DNA from: Acidobacteria bacterium 13_1_20CM_3_53_8
GTDB lineage: Bacteria > Acidobacteriota > Blastocatellia > Pyrinomonadales > Pyrinomonadaceae
Assembly (NCBI GenBank): GCA_001920415.1
Contig: MNJR01000118.1
Coordinates: 1 to 63,804 of the forward strand
DNA: 63,804 nucleotides
Reading direction: 5' to 3'
Positions within the stretch are counted from its first letter, which is position 1; each line of letters opens with the position of its first letter. Of this stretch, positions 36,411 to 45,178 are shown piece after piece. The notes beneath the pieces were generated by a model. That model ran no database searches and had not been told where the DNA came from. It was given only the letters and a program-made list of their open reading frames with translations. Both the position numbers and the translations under genes were made by a program.

Positions 36411-37280
36411 ATGATGGGAAGGCGAAATAAGATTACTGTGGTGGGCGCGGGCAACGTGGGCGCGACCGCTGCGCTGTGGATTGCCAGCAAGGAGCTTGGC
36501 GACGTTGCTCTGGTTGATATAGTTGAAGGCGTGCCGCAGGGCAAGGCGCTGGATATGGCGCAGACTGCGCCCGTGGAGGGTTACGACGTTCGGCTTCTTG
36601 GCGCGAACAGTTACGAGAACACAAGCGGGTCGGACGTAGTCATTATCACCGCCGGGCTGCCAAGAAAGCCTGTGCGCTATTCGCCGGATTCGATTCTGAT
36701 TATCGTCTCGAATCCGTTGGACGCTATGTGTCAGGTCGCGCTTCGTCGTTCGGGTTTCCCGAAGCATCGCGTCATTGGCATGGCTGGCGTGCTGGATTCT
36801 GCGCGAATGCGTTGCTTCCTTGCAGAAGCACTGGACGTTTCTGTCGAGAATATTACCGCGTTCGTACTGGGCGGGCACGGCGATACGATGGTTCCTCTGC
36901 CGCGCTACTCTACTTGCGCGGGGATTCCTGTCACAGAGCTTCTGCCGAAAGATCAAATAGACGCGATTGTGAAGCGCACTGCGAACGGTGGCGCGGAAAT
37001 AGTAGGGCTGTTGAAAACGGGTTCTGCTTATTACGCGCCCTCAGCCGCTGCCGTAGAGATGGCTGAATCAATTCTGAAGGACAAGAAGAAGATTCTGCCC
37101 TGCGCAGCATATCTGGAAGGCGAGTACGGCATCAACGGTCTTTACGTAGGCGTGCCTTGCAAACTGGGCGCGCGCGGGCTTGAACAGATCATAGAGATAA
37201 ACCTGACAGCAGAAGAGCGCATAGCGCTTCAGAAGAGCGCTGCGTCAGTACAGGAACTTGTTAACGTGCTAGGAATCTGA
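36411..37280 (+). CDS. mdh: Malate dehydrogenase, internally deleted
   Basis: The roughly 289-residue protein has the NAD site [10 protein letters not shown], the opening of the active-site loop (ITAGLPRKP), the catalytic LDSAR and [10 protein letters not shown] motifs, and a normal C-terminus. Homologues read PRKPGMSRDDLL.TN..I before YSPDS. Here PRKPV is followed directly by RYSPDS, so about 20 residues including a substrate-binding Arg are missing. The enzyme family averages about 310 residues. The deletion is in frame at about 36676, and activity as written is doubtful. AAGGG lies 6-7 bp before ATG 36411. Confidence 0.9.
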   Translation: MMGRRNKITVVGAGNVGATAALWIASKELGDVALVDIVEGVPQGKALDMAQTAPVEGYDVRLLGANSYENTSGSDVVIITAGLPRKPVRYSPDSILIIVSNPLDAMCQVALRRSGFPKHRVIGMAGVLDSARMRCFLAEALDVSVENITAFVLGGHGDTMVPLPRYSTCAGIPVTELLPKDQIDAIVKRTANGGAEIVGLLKTGSAYYAPSAAAVEMAESILKDKKKILPCAAYLEGEYGINGLYVGVPCKLGARGLEQIIEINLTAEERIALQKSAASVQELVNVLGI

Positions 37281-37350
37281 AACAGAGTTTCAAGTTTCAG
37301 GTTAAAGAAGCTCTTCTAATTTGAAACCTGAAACTTGAAACTTGAAACTA
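37281..37350. repeat. Heptamer inverted repeat H14 (GAAACTT family)
   Basis: The left arm TTTCAAG TTTCAGG (37287-37304) faces the right arm GAAACCT GAAACTT GAAACTT (37322-37349). It begins one base after the mdh stop and ends 3-10 bp before the next start. Confidence 0.8.
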
Positions 37351-37352
37351 AT

Positions 37353-37556
37353 ATGAATATGAAGAAGAGAGGTTTGACTATTCCAGAGATAGCACTCATT
37401 GGCGGCACGCGCGCTGCGCTGGGCGCTGGAATTGGGCTGTTGTTATCCGCCAGGCTGAATAAGGATCAGCGCAGAGCCATCGGCTGGACGCTCTTTCTGG
37501 TCGGAGCAATAAGCACGATTCCTCTGGCAATCAATGTGCTCGCGAAAAGCGACTAA
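37353..37556 (+). CDS. Small two-helix membrane protein
   Basis: The 67-residue protein has two helices: a Gly/Ala-rich first helix (IALIGGTRAALGAGIGLLLS) and GWTLFLVGAISTIPLAINVL. A basic loop (ARLNKDQRRA) lies between them. The short GGTRAALGAGIGLL pattern recurs in acidobacterial small proteins downstream of metabolic genes; the function is unknown. ATG 37353 or 37359 is the start. A TTG at 37335 lies inside the repeat arm and is rejected. Confidence 0.6.
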   Translation: MNMKKRGLTIPEIALIGGTRAALGAGIGLLLSARLNKDQRRAIGWTLFLVGAISTIPLAINVLAKSD

Positions 37557-37560
37557 CCTA

Positions 37561-37654
37561 AAAGCAGTTTTCAGTTTTTAGTTTTCAGTTTTCAGAAGGA
37601 AGAGCAGGAAGCTTCTTCTGAAAACTGAAAACTAAAAACTGAAAACTGTTTTCA
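37561..37654. repeat. Heptamer inverted repeat H15 (CAGTTTT family)
   Basis: The left arm has CAGTTTT/TAGTTTT units (37565-37596) and the right arm the complement (37617-37650). The right arm runs into the stop codon of the minus-strand hybrid kinase. Confidence 0.85.
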
Positions 37655-38839
37655 CGCGTTAACGGTTAGCAATTCGGAGATGATGCGTTGAAGTTCGTCG
37701 CGCATGATTGGTTTGACGAGGAATCGGTCGCAGCCTACCGATTGTGCTTGAGTGCGTTCGTGGTCTGTGTCGTGTCCTGTTAGTACGATTGTTGGAATGT
37801 GTCGCAGACTATCGTCCGCTTTCATCGCGGCTATCAACTCGCCGCCGTTCATTACGGGCATAGCCCAGTCTGTCATCAGAAGGTCAACCGGCTTCTCTCG
37901 CAAAATCTCCAAAGCCTCGCCAGCACCCTGAGCAATCTCAACCTGAAAACCCATGCGCTCGACCAGCTTTCGCAGCAGCAGTAGAAGATCAGGCGCGTCT
38001 TCTACAATCAGAATGCGCGAGCCGCCTTGAACAACTTTTGCTTGCGCCGCAGGCAGAATGAGCGAGTAGGTCGTCCCCACCCTCGGCTGACTTCGCACTG
38101 CTACGTTACCGCCGTGCGCCGCAGCCACACGCTTGGCGATTGCAAGGCCAACACCGCTCGTCTCGCAGCCGTGCGAATCCCTTGACGCGTGGAATGGGTC
38201 AAAGACGAATGGCAACTCTTCGGGCGCGATGCCTCCGCCGGAATCCGTCACGTTGATGAGCACGAAAGATCGCCCATCATCGCTGGCGCGAGTTCCGCGC
38301 AACATTTGAGCCTCTACGCGAACCGTACGTCCGTCCGGCGTTGCAGATAGCGCGCAACTCAAAAGGTATTGGAGCGCGCGGCGTGTCTCTCGCACGTCAA
38401 CGCGCAGACGCAAAGAGCGAGAGCTTGACTGAACATCCATCTCAACGCCGCGCAGCGCCGCTTCCGCGCGCAGAGGCTCTGCAACCTCTTCAATCAACCG
38501 GAGCGCATCCACATCTTCAAGATTAAGAGAGAGCGGGCGCTCGCTGCTCTGCGCAACTTCAAGATGCTCGTCCAGCACACGGCGCATTCGGTCGCCGCTT
38601 TCAATCGCAAGGCTGAGCAGTTGGCGGTCTTCCGCATCGAAAGGCTCGCGCGCCTGCAACTTGCTCTCGAAAAGCTCAAGAAGACCAAGCACGCTTGTTA
38701 GCGGCAAGCGTACGTCGCGCACAAGCGTCTTCACGAAGCTGCTCTTCAGACGCTCAATCTCGCGCCTGGTATCGCCCGGAATTTCCGGTCGCTCGGAAGC
38801 CACACGCCTCTCCGAGCCGTCAAATTTTTCTTCATTCAT
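37652..38839 (-). CDS. Degenerate hybrid histidine kinase-response regulator
   Basis: The 395-residue protein is cytoplasmic. A HisKA-like helix pair (30-95) carries SFVKTLVRDVRLPLTSVLGL, where the phospho-acceptor His position is Arg41. The HATPase domain (105-265) keeps DSGGGI (199-204) and GVGLAI, but the N-box Asn is Cys162 (LLSCALSATP). The receiver domain (275-392) has intact Asp324, Thr354 and Lys376. Autophosphorylation is unlikely. The receiver could be phosphorylated by another kinase, making this a sensor-scaffold or a dephosphorylating partner. Confidence 0.88.
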   Translation of the reverse strand: MNEEKFDGSERRVASERPEIPGDTRREIERLKSSFVKTLVRDVRLPLTSVLGLLELFESKLQAREPFDAEDRQLLSLAIESGDRMRRVLDEHLEVAQSSERPLSLNLEDVDALRLIEEVAEPLRAEAALRGVEMDVQSSSRSLRLRVDVRETRRALQYLLSCALSATPDGRTVRVEAQMLRGTRASDDGRSFVLINVTDSGGGIAPEELPFVFDPFHASRDSHGCETSGVGLAIAKRVAAAHGGNVAVRSQPRVGTTYSLILPAAQAKVVQGGSRILIVEDAPDLLLLLRKLVERMGFQVEIAQGAGEALEILREKPVDLLMTDWAMPVMNGGELIAAMKADDSLRHIPTIVLTGHDTDHERTQAQSVGCDRFLVKPIMRDELQRIISELLTVNA

Positions 38840-39293
38840 CTAAAGTGAAAAGCTCCTGCGGAAGTAGTTAAGAGCTTGGATTGGGAAGAGGAGCAGAATG
38901 TGGCGGGCCTGCTCTTCATTGAAGTTAATACAGCTTGACCTTTGATGGCAAGTGTAATTTAGAGTGGTGGGTCATTTTAATATTGGACAAAGATAGGAGA
39001 TTTTGGTTATGTGTGGTAGCGTACAGACGTATACTCTTCCGGGTTATTAACTCATCGCTGAATTTAGAAGTCCGACATCCGGCGAGAACGACTTCCTTCT
39101 CCCGTGTCACACGTTAAAGGAGTCTGCATATCTTTATTGGTCGGCATTGGAATGATCTAATATCAATTCGCCGGTAAGCATTGACAAAATGTTTTGATAG
39201 AAATATCGCGGACGCATCTTCTCGCTTACAACTACCCACCTTTGCGAGTAATACCCTTCAATGCTTAGGGCCTTCCCTAAAGGAGATTAAGTT
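38840..39293. other. Divergent intergenic region
   Basis: No gene or repeat family is visible in these 454 bp apart from a candidate promoter near 39181. Short ORFs here are AT-rich and unlike proteins. Confidence 0.4.
39181..39209 (+). promoter_or_regulatory. Candidate sigma-70-type promoter
   Basis: TTGACA (39181-39186) is a consensus -35. TATCGC lies 17 bp downstream (39204-39209) as a weak -10, about 85 bp before the ATG at 39294. Confidence 0.35.
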
Positions 39294-40307
39294 ATGAACT
39301 CTAAATTTTTATCCCCGGCAGTAACAGCCTTTCTAATACTCCTTCTTGTCATGCTCTATCCTGAAAAGATTATGACGCAGAAGAAGAACCCTATGTCGCT
39401 TGCGGGCTTGCGCAGGGCAGCTCCCTCGCAGGTCGCCATGCAGGGGCGCTTCCGCGTCACCTTAACCGGATTCACCGTCAATAAAGCAACTACTGAAAGC
39501 GTTCTATCAACTGATGGAGCAGGCGATGAGGTTTATGCGATGGTTAATTTTGCGGAACTCTGGTCGTCGAACAACATTTTTGGGGCATTGCAAAGGCGTC
39601 AGAGCTTAGTCTATGGCGACATTTCAGGACACCGAGCGCAGGTCGCCGTGACAGGGATTCCACTGAATCATCCGGCGCAACCTTGGGTGGTCAGAGCCGG
39701 CAGCGCCAGCCCGTCAGGCGGCTTGGTTTCCGGCGATTCTTTCCCTGTACCCGGTGAAGACGCTACGATTCGCTCGGAAGGACAGTTGCCGAATGCGAAC
39801 ACGAACACGCGCTTGATTCCAATGATTCTATGGGAAGGAGAGTTGCGACAAGGCGGGCCGCATCCGAACTCTGTGGTAATCATTCCGACGATCTGGGAGA
39901 ACGACAATGTTCAAGACGTGCTAAATGTTTGGAGCCGCCAAGCGGACGCCTTTCTAAGACGTTTTGCGGCTAACAGTTCGCGCTTCATCATGGGCACGGC
40001 GAGGCGTCCGCTCGTAGAGCAAGTTGATACAGTTCTCAGCACAGTTCCGCAACGCAACGATTTTGACCGCCCCATAGGAATGGACGGCGGTGCTTTCAAT
40101 CCTTTATCTGCCACTCCTGATCCCGCCACATTCATCCCAGCCGTGATGCTTCTTACCTTTAATTCAGCGCAAGAAGCAGCCTCCTCAACTTCCAACAGCA
40201 GCATGCACGGTCGCGGCGTCGTTGAGATCAGATACAGAGATGGTCAAAGCTATGGGCCAGGCGACTACACCATCTTCCTACTTGTGGAACATTTGCCTGA
40301 TCATTGA
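39294..40307 (+). CDS. Secreted hypothetical protein
   Basis: The 337-residue protein has a signal peptide (MNSKFLSPAVTAFLILLLVM) and a beta-rich body: RFRVTLTGFTVNKATTESVL, DGAGDEVYAMVNFAELWSSN, LIPMILWEGELRQGG, VVIIPTIWENDN and a C-terminal GDYTIFLLVEHLPDH. No family is recognised, although similar sequences are seen among predicted exported proteins with a calcium-dependent look. AAAGGAG lies about 10 bp before the ATG. It stands as a single gene. Confidence 0.75.
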   Translation: MNSKFLSPAVTAFLILLLVMLYPEKIMTQKKNPMSLAGLRRAAPSQVAMQGRFRVTLTGFTVNKATTESVLSTDGAGDEVYAMVNFAELWSSNNIFGALQRRQSLVYGDISGHRAQVAVTGIPLNHPAQPWVVRAGSASPSGGLVSGDSFPVPGEDATIRSEGQLPNANTNTRLIPMILWEGELRQGGPHPNSVVIIPTIWENDNVQDVLNVWSRQADAFLRRFAANSSRFIMGTARRPLVEQVDTVLSTVPQRNDFDRPIGMDGGAFNPLSATPDPATFIPAVMLLTFNSAQEAASSTSNSSMHGRGVVEIRYRDGQSYGPGDYTIFLLVEHLPDH

Positions 40308-40350
40308 TGTAAAATAACGTGAGTTTGACGTAAGAGAGAAAAAGCCGAAT

Positions 40351-40979
40351 TCACTGCGCGAGGCCTACGCGACGAACCATGTCCGTGTATCTTGGATCGT
40401 TGCGTATGGGTTCAAGTGGCGGCCAGATTTTTATCCACCTGAGCCATTCGTCATGCTCCTGAAATGCTCTTTCGAGAAGTTGGAAAGCTTGCTCTCTTTC
40501 GCCAGCCCGCGCCGCTTCGCCTGCTACAAAGAATGGCGAAGTATACTTCTTTTTCAAGATAGTCAGTTCAAATTCGAGCGCCTTTTGCCTATAACCTTTC
40601 GCGCCCGATTGTTCGTAGCCCTGCTTCACTGCTTGATAAAAAGCGACATCATCAGGGTCGTTCGGGTCCAGCACTTTCTGTTGTTCGGCAAGCGCTTCAT
40701 CAAACATTCCCTTATGTTCGTAAAATTCTATAAGCCGTAGGTGAACGGGCGAAAGTTAGAGTCTATCTCCAGACTCTTTTTATACTGCTGAAGCGCTGCA
40801 TCTTCATCGCCCTTGAAGAAGAGTGTTCTACCATAATTCGTATTGATGATGAGCGAAAGAGGATCAAGCTCAAGATTCAGCCTCGTATCATCCGCAAGAT
40901 AAACCTCGCCCATCCCGCCCTCGCCCAGTTTGGAGCGGATTTCGTAGCGACCGAAACGTGTGCCCGCAGCTACAGACAT
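40351..40979 (-). pseudogene. Remnant of a Ser/Thr protein kinase-TPR protein
   Basis: The 5' piece (40979-40728) begins with the protein-kinase glycine loop ([21 protein letters not shown]) but passes after only 30 residues into a TPR ([20 protein letters not shown]), so the kinase catalytic core and most of the body are missing. A second piece (40707-40351) in another frame continues the TPR end (MFDEALAEQQKVLDPNDPDD, ..DPRYTDMVRRVGL). The frames join near 40733 with a one-base shift. Intact relatives are typically well over 800 residues. This is a clear relic. Confidence 0.85.
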
Positions 40980-41194
40980 ATGAAAGCTTTTGTCTCTAAA
41001 AACGTGCGAGAGCTTATCATCGGATTGCTTAAATTTCTATTTTTAAGTTGAGAGGCAAAGGGATGAACGCAGTAAGCCCCAACTATTCATCACGTTTCTT
41101 CATTCTATTTCTGAAATCCTTGTCCTAAAAGTTTTTTGAGGTTAAAGTCTCGAATCAGTCCGAAGCGATTACCGAAACGCCGTAGACTCTCACT

Positions 41195-44100
41195 ATGAAA
41201 GAACTCACCATTCAACACATCCCAGCAAGCAAACAGACTGGCGCTCGTGTGCGAATCAGTTATCGCCCGCAAGAAGGTGCGCAGCAGCAGGAGCGAGAAA
41301 CCGACTTCGGGTTCGATGTCACAGAGAAACAGCGCCGTGATATTCAATGGTATCTGGAAGAATATCTGACTTACCCCTGGGGTGAGTTTCGCACTCGTGC
41401 CGAGCAGGTTGAAGGCATGATGGAGCAACTGGGCATAGAATTGTTCGATGCAGTGTTCGGAAGCCGTGAAACGGGCGCGCTCTACACTCATGTCGCAGAC
41501 GATCTTGCGAACACGCGCATAGTCATACACGCCAGCGATCCAGAAGGCATAGCGCTGCCATGGGAGTTAATACGTGATTCCGCGCGCGGAGCGTTCGGTG
41601 ACCTAGCGCGCCTTGCTCATGCCTTTGTGCGCAGTCAACCTAATTTGATTTTTCAACCGCCACCCGTGCCGACGGGTGACGAAAAATTTAATATTCTGAT
41701 GGTCATCTGTCGCCCTGGCGGGCCGGAAGGCGACGTTCCGTTTCAATCCGTAGCTCGTCCGCTGCTTGAGTTGTTCCGACCGCACCGCGACCGCATACGC
41801 TTAGATATTCTTCGTCCTCCAACGTTCGAAAAACTCACGAGCGTACTTAGTGAGAAGCCAAACTTCTATCATGTCCTGCACTTTGACGGGCACGGAGTGT
41901 TTCCGCAGGGCGCGGGCACGCACGGGCTGCTGGAATTCGAGGGTGAGGACGACAAGCCGCGTCGGCTGGTGATGGGCGAGGAACTGGGTGGACTGCTGGC
42001 AGGCAAGGGGCTGCCCGTTGTGTTGCTCAACGCCTGTCAATCTGGAATGACGCATCCAGAAGCAATCTATCCATCTATCGGGAATGAGTTGCTTAAAGCA
42101 GGAACGCGCGGCGTTGTGGCTATGGCCTATTCGGTTTATGTACAGTCCGCCGTGCGATTCATGGCGCGGCTTTACGAGAGCTTGATTAAAGGCGAAGAGT
42201 TAGCGCGTGCAGTCGCAATCGCGCGCGAGGATTTAAGGGCGAACCCGCAGCGCCTCTCGCCTATTGGCGAAATTAAGCTACGCGATTGGGTCGTACCTGT
42301 TCTGTTCGAGGCCGCGCCTGTTCGTGCTACATCGAAATCGCTAGGCGAACTGCGTCTTGATCCGAATATCGTGAAAGACGCGCAGGCGAAAGTGGACGCG
42401 GAAATAGATTTGCCAGAGCCGCCCGCGTTCGGTTTCGTAGGGCGCGACGGCGTGACGCTCGATCTGGAGCGAGCCTTTCGCACGGAGACCATAGTGCTGC
42501 TAGAAGGCATGGCGGGCGTAGGCAAGACAGAGATGGCTGCGGGGTTCGCGCGTTGGTGGGCAGAGACGGGCGCGCTCGACGGGCCAATCTTCTTCTTCCG
42601 CTTCGAGCACTACCTTCCACTTGCACAAGTCTGCGACCGCGTGGGGCAAGTCTTCGGCGCGGCGATTAAGCAGCAGTTGAATGTTGAGTGGCAATTACTG
42701 AATGCAGACAAACGCCGTCAGATTGCGCTCTCGGTATTGAAGCAAGTTCCCTGCATGTTGATATGGGACAACTTTGAACCCGTCGCAGGTTTTCCGAAGG
42801 GAACGGAGTCGGCGTGGAAACCTGAAGAGCAGAAGGAACTGCGCGACTTTCTCAGCGCCTTGCGCGGCGGTGAAACAAAGGTGCTCATCACCAGCCGCCG
42901 CAATGAATCGTGGCTCGGAAACATTTATCGCTCGGTGGAATTGGGCGGACTAAAATTGAGCGAGGCGCAGGAACTGGCAGTTCGTATATTGAAGCGCGCG
43001 GGACTGAACCCGCAGCAAATCAAGGCGCTGCCGCAATACAACACTCTGCTCAAATATCTTCGTGGCAATCCGCTTGCAATTCAAGCCATCCTGCCCGAAC
43101 TGAAACGAACAAAGCCGGACGCTCTGCTCCATGCGCTGCAAGCGGGCGAAGTTAAGTTGAGCGAGGACGACCCCGAACAGGGACGCGAACGCTCGCTCTC
43201 CGCCTCGCTGACCTATCGCCTGGATGCGCTCGACACCACACTCCGCCAGCGTCTCGGCCTGTTAGCGCTGTTTCAGGGATTCGTAGATGCAGATGTGTTG
43301 GCAGGCATGTGCAAGGTTGATAATACGCCTGACGCGATTAAAGGTCTGGGACGCGACGGATGGATACAAATACTGAACGCCGCGACAGAGGTGGGACTGC
43401 TGCGAAGTATGGGTGAAGGCTATTACACCGTGCACCCCGCGCTGCCGTGGTTCTTTTACGATCTCCTGCGCGACGCATTCCCCGACCATCTCGATTGGTT
43501 GGAGAAAGCCTTCTCTACAGTTTATGGCGGGTATGGACATTGGTTATTTCAACTATTCGAAACCAACGCGGAATTCGTCATGTCGCTGCTTCGCGCTGAG
43601 GAGAGCAACCTGCTTTATGCCTTGCATCTTGCACGTCGTCATGAGCTTTGGGATGTTATGACGGGAACATTAGACGGATTGAACATACTATTCACTACAC
43701 AAGGGCGCTGGGTCGAATGGAGACGGCTGGTAAATGAGATTGGAGCTGAAGTTACAAGTGAAGGCAGTGAGCCTTTGGAGTGGCGATCTGATTTATGGAT
43801 AGTGTTGCTAGGGTATCAAGGAGAAATTGCTGATTATCGCCGTGATTTCAATACCGGAGAAGCCATATATCTACGTCTCAAAGATCATTATGAGAGTCTA
43901 GGCAATGATAGCAGTCTAGCTGCTACTCTGCATCATTTAGGGATAATTGCAGAAGAGCGTTGGCAGTTCGGTGAGGCGGAGCGCTATTATCGGGAGAGTC
44001 TTGGTATCAGCGAGCGCATCTCTAACGAGTACATACAAGCCGGTGCGCTTTACCAATTAGGAAGCATTGCAGAAAAACGACGACAGTTTGATGAAGCAGA

Positions 44101-44560
44101 GCAAAAGTATCGGAAGAGTCTTGAAATTGTGAAACGCATCGGCAATGAGAATAAACAGGCTGGCATCATTCACCAATTAGGAGTTATTGCGCAGGAGCGG
44201 CAGCAACTCGGCGAAGCAGAGGGTTGGTATAAACAAAGTCTTGAAATCCAAGAGCGCATCGGCGATGAGTATGAACAGGCTGGTACGCTTCACCAGTTAG
44301 GAAGGATTGCAGAGGAGCGGCAGCAGTTCGATAAGGCCGAGGGCTACTATCGGCGGAGTCTTGCTATCAGAGAACGCATCGGCGATGAGCATGGACAGGC
44401 CAGCACGCTTCATCAGTTAGGAAGGATTGCAGAGAAGCGGGGCAACGCACCAGAAGCAATTCGGTTTTATGAGCATGCAGAGGCGCTCGTTACTCACCTC
44501 GACGACCCTTACCTTTTAGAGATAGTACGTTCTTCGCTCGAACGGGTGCGGGAAAAATAA
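41195..44560 (+). CDS. CHAT protease-STAND NTPase-TPR protein (NLR-like)
   Basis: The 1121-residue protein has a CHAT caspase-like protease (about 90-370) with His233 in HFDGHG and Cys281 in LLNACQSG forming the dyad. A STAND/NB-ARC ATPase follows (about 412-640) with EGMAGVGKT (P-loop, Lys444), MLIWDNFE (Walker B), VLITSRR (sensor) and GNPLAI (GLPL). A winged-helix/helical arm precedes C-terminal 40-residue TPRs (about 905-1110). By analogy with bacterial CHAT-NLR and Avs-type proteins it may be an intracellular sensor that oligomerises and activates proteolysis, and so a candidate phage-defence factor. No cognate gasdermin or other partner is adjacent. Confidence 0.9.
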   Translation: MKELTIQHIPASKQTGARVRISYRPQEGAQQQERETDFGFDVTEKQRRDIQWYLEEYLTYPWGEFRTRAEQVEGMMEQLGIELFDAVFGSRETGALYTHVADDLANTRIVIHASDPEGIALPWELIRDSARGAFGDLARLAHAFVRSQPNLIFQPPPVPTGDEKFNILMVICRPGGPEGDVPFQSVARPLLELFRPHRDRIRLDILRPPTFEKLTSVLSEKPNFYHVLHFDGHGVFPQGAGTHGLLEFEGEDDKPRRLVMGEELGGLLAGKGLPVVLLNACQSGMTHPEAIYPSIGNELLKAGTRGVVAMAYSVYVQSAVRFMARLYESLIKGEELARAVAIAREDLRANPQRLSPIGEIKLRDWVVPVLFEAAPVRATSKSLGELRLDPNIVKDAQAKVDAEIDLPEPPAFGFVGRDGVTLDLERAFRTETIVLLEGMAGVGKTEMAAGFARWWAETGALDGPIFFFRFEHYLPLAQVCDRVGQVFGAAIKQQLNVEWQLLNADKRRQIALSVLKQVPCMLIWDNFEPVAGFPKGTESAWKPEEQKELRDFLSALRGGETKVLITSRRNESWLGNIYRSVELGGLKLSEAQELAVRILKRAGLNPQQIKALPQYNTLLKYLRGNPLAIQAILPELKRTKPDALLHALQAGEVKLSEDDPEQGRERSLSASLTYRLDALDTTLRQRLGLLALFQGFVDADVLAGMCKVDNTPDAIKGLGRDGWIQILNAATEVGLLRSMGEGYYTVHPALPWFFYDLLRDAFPDHLDWLEKAFSTVYGGYGHWLFQLFETNAEFVMSLLRAEESNLLYALHLARRHELWDVMTGTLDGLNILFTTQGRWVEWRRLVNEIGAEVTSEGSEPLEWRSDLWIVLLGYQGEIADYRRDFNTGEAIYLRLKDHYESLGNDSSLAATLHHLGIIAEERWQFGEAERYYRESLGISERISNEYIQAGALYQLGSIAEKRRQFDEAEQKYRKSLEIVKRIGNENKQAGIIHQLGVIAQERQQLGEAEGWYKQSLEIQERIGDEYEQAGTLHQLGRIAEERQQFDKAEGYYRRSLAIRERIGDEHGQASTLHQLGRIAEKRGNAPEAIRFYEHAEALVTHLDDPYLLEIVRSSLERVREK
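43921..44460 (+). repeat. 120-bp tandem coding repeats (TPR units)
   Basis: Units begin near 43921, 44041, 44161, 44281 and 44401 at an exact 120-bp period. Each encodes a 40-residue TPR-like unit (LHQLGxIAEERxQFxEAExYY). Identity between adjacent units is high at nucleotide level, suggesting recent expansion of the sensor domain. Confidence 0.85.
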
Positions 44561-44561
44561 A

Positions 44562-44667
44562 GGTAAAAGTAAAAAGGTAAAAGGCAAAAGTCAGGCAGAA
44601 GCCTTTTTTATTAAAAAGCTTTTCGCCTTATCCCTTTTGCCTTTTACCTTCTTACTTTTACCTTTAT
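44562..44667. repeat. Heptamer inverted repeat H16 (AAAAGGY family)
   Basis: The left arm (44562-44592) and right arm (44632-44665) are AAAAGGT/AAAAGGC arrays and their complement, starting right after the CHAT gene stop. Confidence 0.85.
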
Positions 44668-44672
44668 TAGTT

Positions 44673-44802
44673 CTATCTTTTCAACCAGCCGAACAATCCG
44701 TAGATGACAGTCTCGCGGTTCTCTTCGTAGATGGCTTTCGTTAAGGGAATTGACATGGGGCAGACTTTGACGCAGTTCTGTGCGTTGCCGCAGTTGGTTA
44801 TG
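44673..44802 (-). pseudogene. Duplicated 3' end of sdhB
   Basis: The complement encodes EDITNCGNAQNCVKVCPMSI and continues to GLFGWLK plus a stop: the last 42 or so residues of a succinate dehydrogenase iron-sulfur subunit. An 80-bp or longer stretch is identical to the 3' end of the complete sdhB (45465-45594), while the flanks differ. It lies in direct orientation to sdhB, with the retropepsin module between the two copies. It has no start codon and is not a functional gene. Confidence 0.85.
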
Positions 44803-44806
44803 TCCT

Positions 44807-45178
44807 CTACTTGTCAATTATGACGGTGTGGCGTGCGTAATCAATAGTGAGTCGAGCGCCGTCAAGCAGCGCTGTGCCCAGCAAGTAGTCATCTTTGAGA
44901 ATCACGTCAACGCTGCGTACTTCGCCAAGCCACCGGACTTTCGCCAGCGCAACATCAGCACTGTCCTGTAAATCACCAACCATGAAAATTATTTCGTGGC
45001 TGATAATAGCTAAACCCAGTCGCTCGATAATCTCGCCCGGCAATACCAGAGCGCCGTCGAAGCCAGTGTCCACAATGCATTCGACCTCAAGCTCGCCTCC
45101 CAGCTTGTCTGTGAGATGTAGTGCGACACGCGCTTCGAGCGCCTCGTTGACTCTACCTGTTACGGATGGCATGCCCAC
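44807..45178 (-). CDS. Retropepsin-like (clan AA) aspartic protease
   Basis: The 123-residue protein has the aspartic protease core ECIVDTGFDGALVLPGEIIE (catalytic DTG) and a C-terminal LGTALLDGARLTIDYARHTV, consistent with a single-domain, dimer-forming retropepsin. Its start overlaps the upstream 92-residue gene by 26 bp, indicating a coupled two-gene module. Such pairs are scattered as accessory cassettes; the substrate is unknown. It is bracketed by the sdhB 3'-end direct repeat. Confidence 0.85.
   Translation of the reverse strand: MGMPSVTGRVNEALEARVALHLTDKLGGELEVECIVDTGFDGALVLPGEIIERLGLAIISHEIIFMVGDLQDSADVALAKVRWLGEVRSVDVILKDDYLLGTALLDGARLTIDYARHTVIIDK

Noticed and set aside
43921-44460. 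A CRISPR-like array (regular 120-bp repetition)
   Set aside because: The units are coding TPRs inside the CHAT-STAND ORF, with no short repeats separated by unique spacers.
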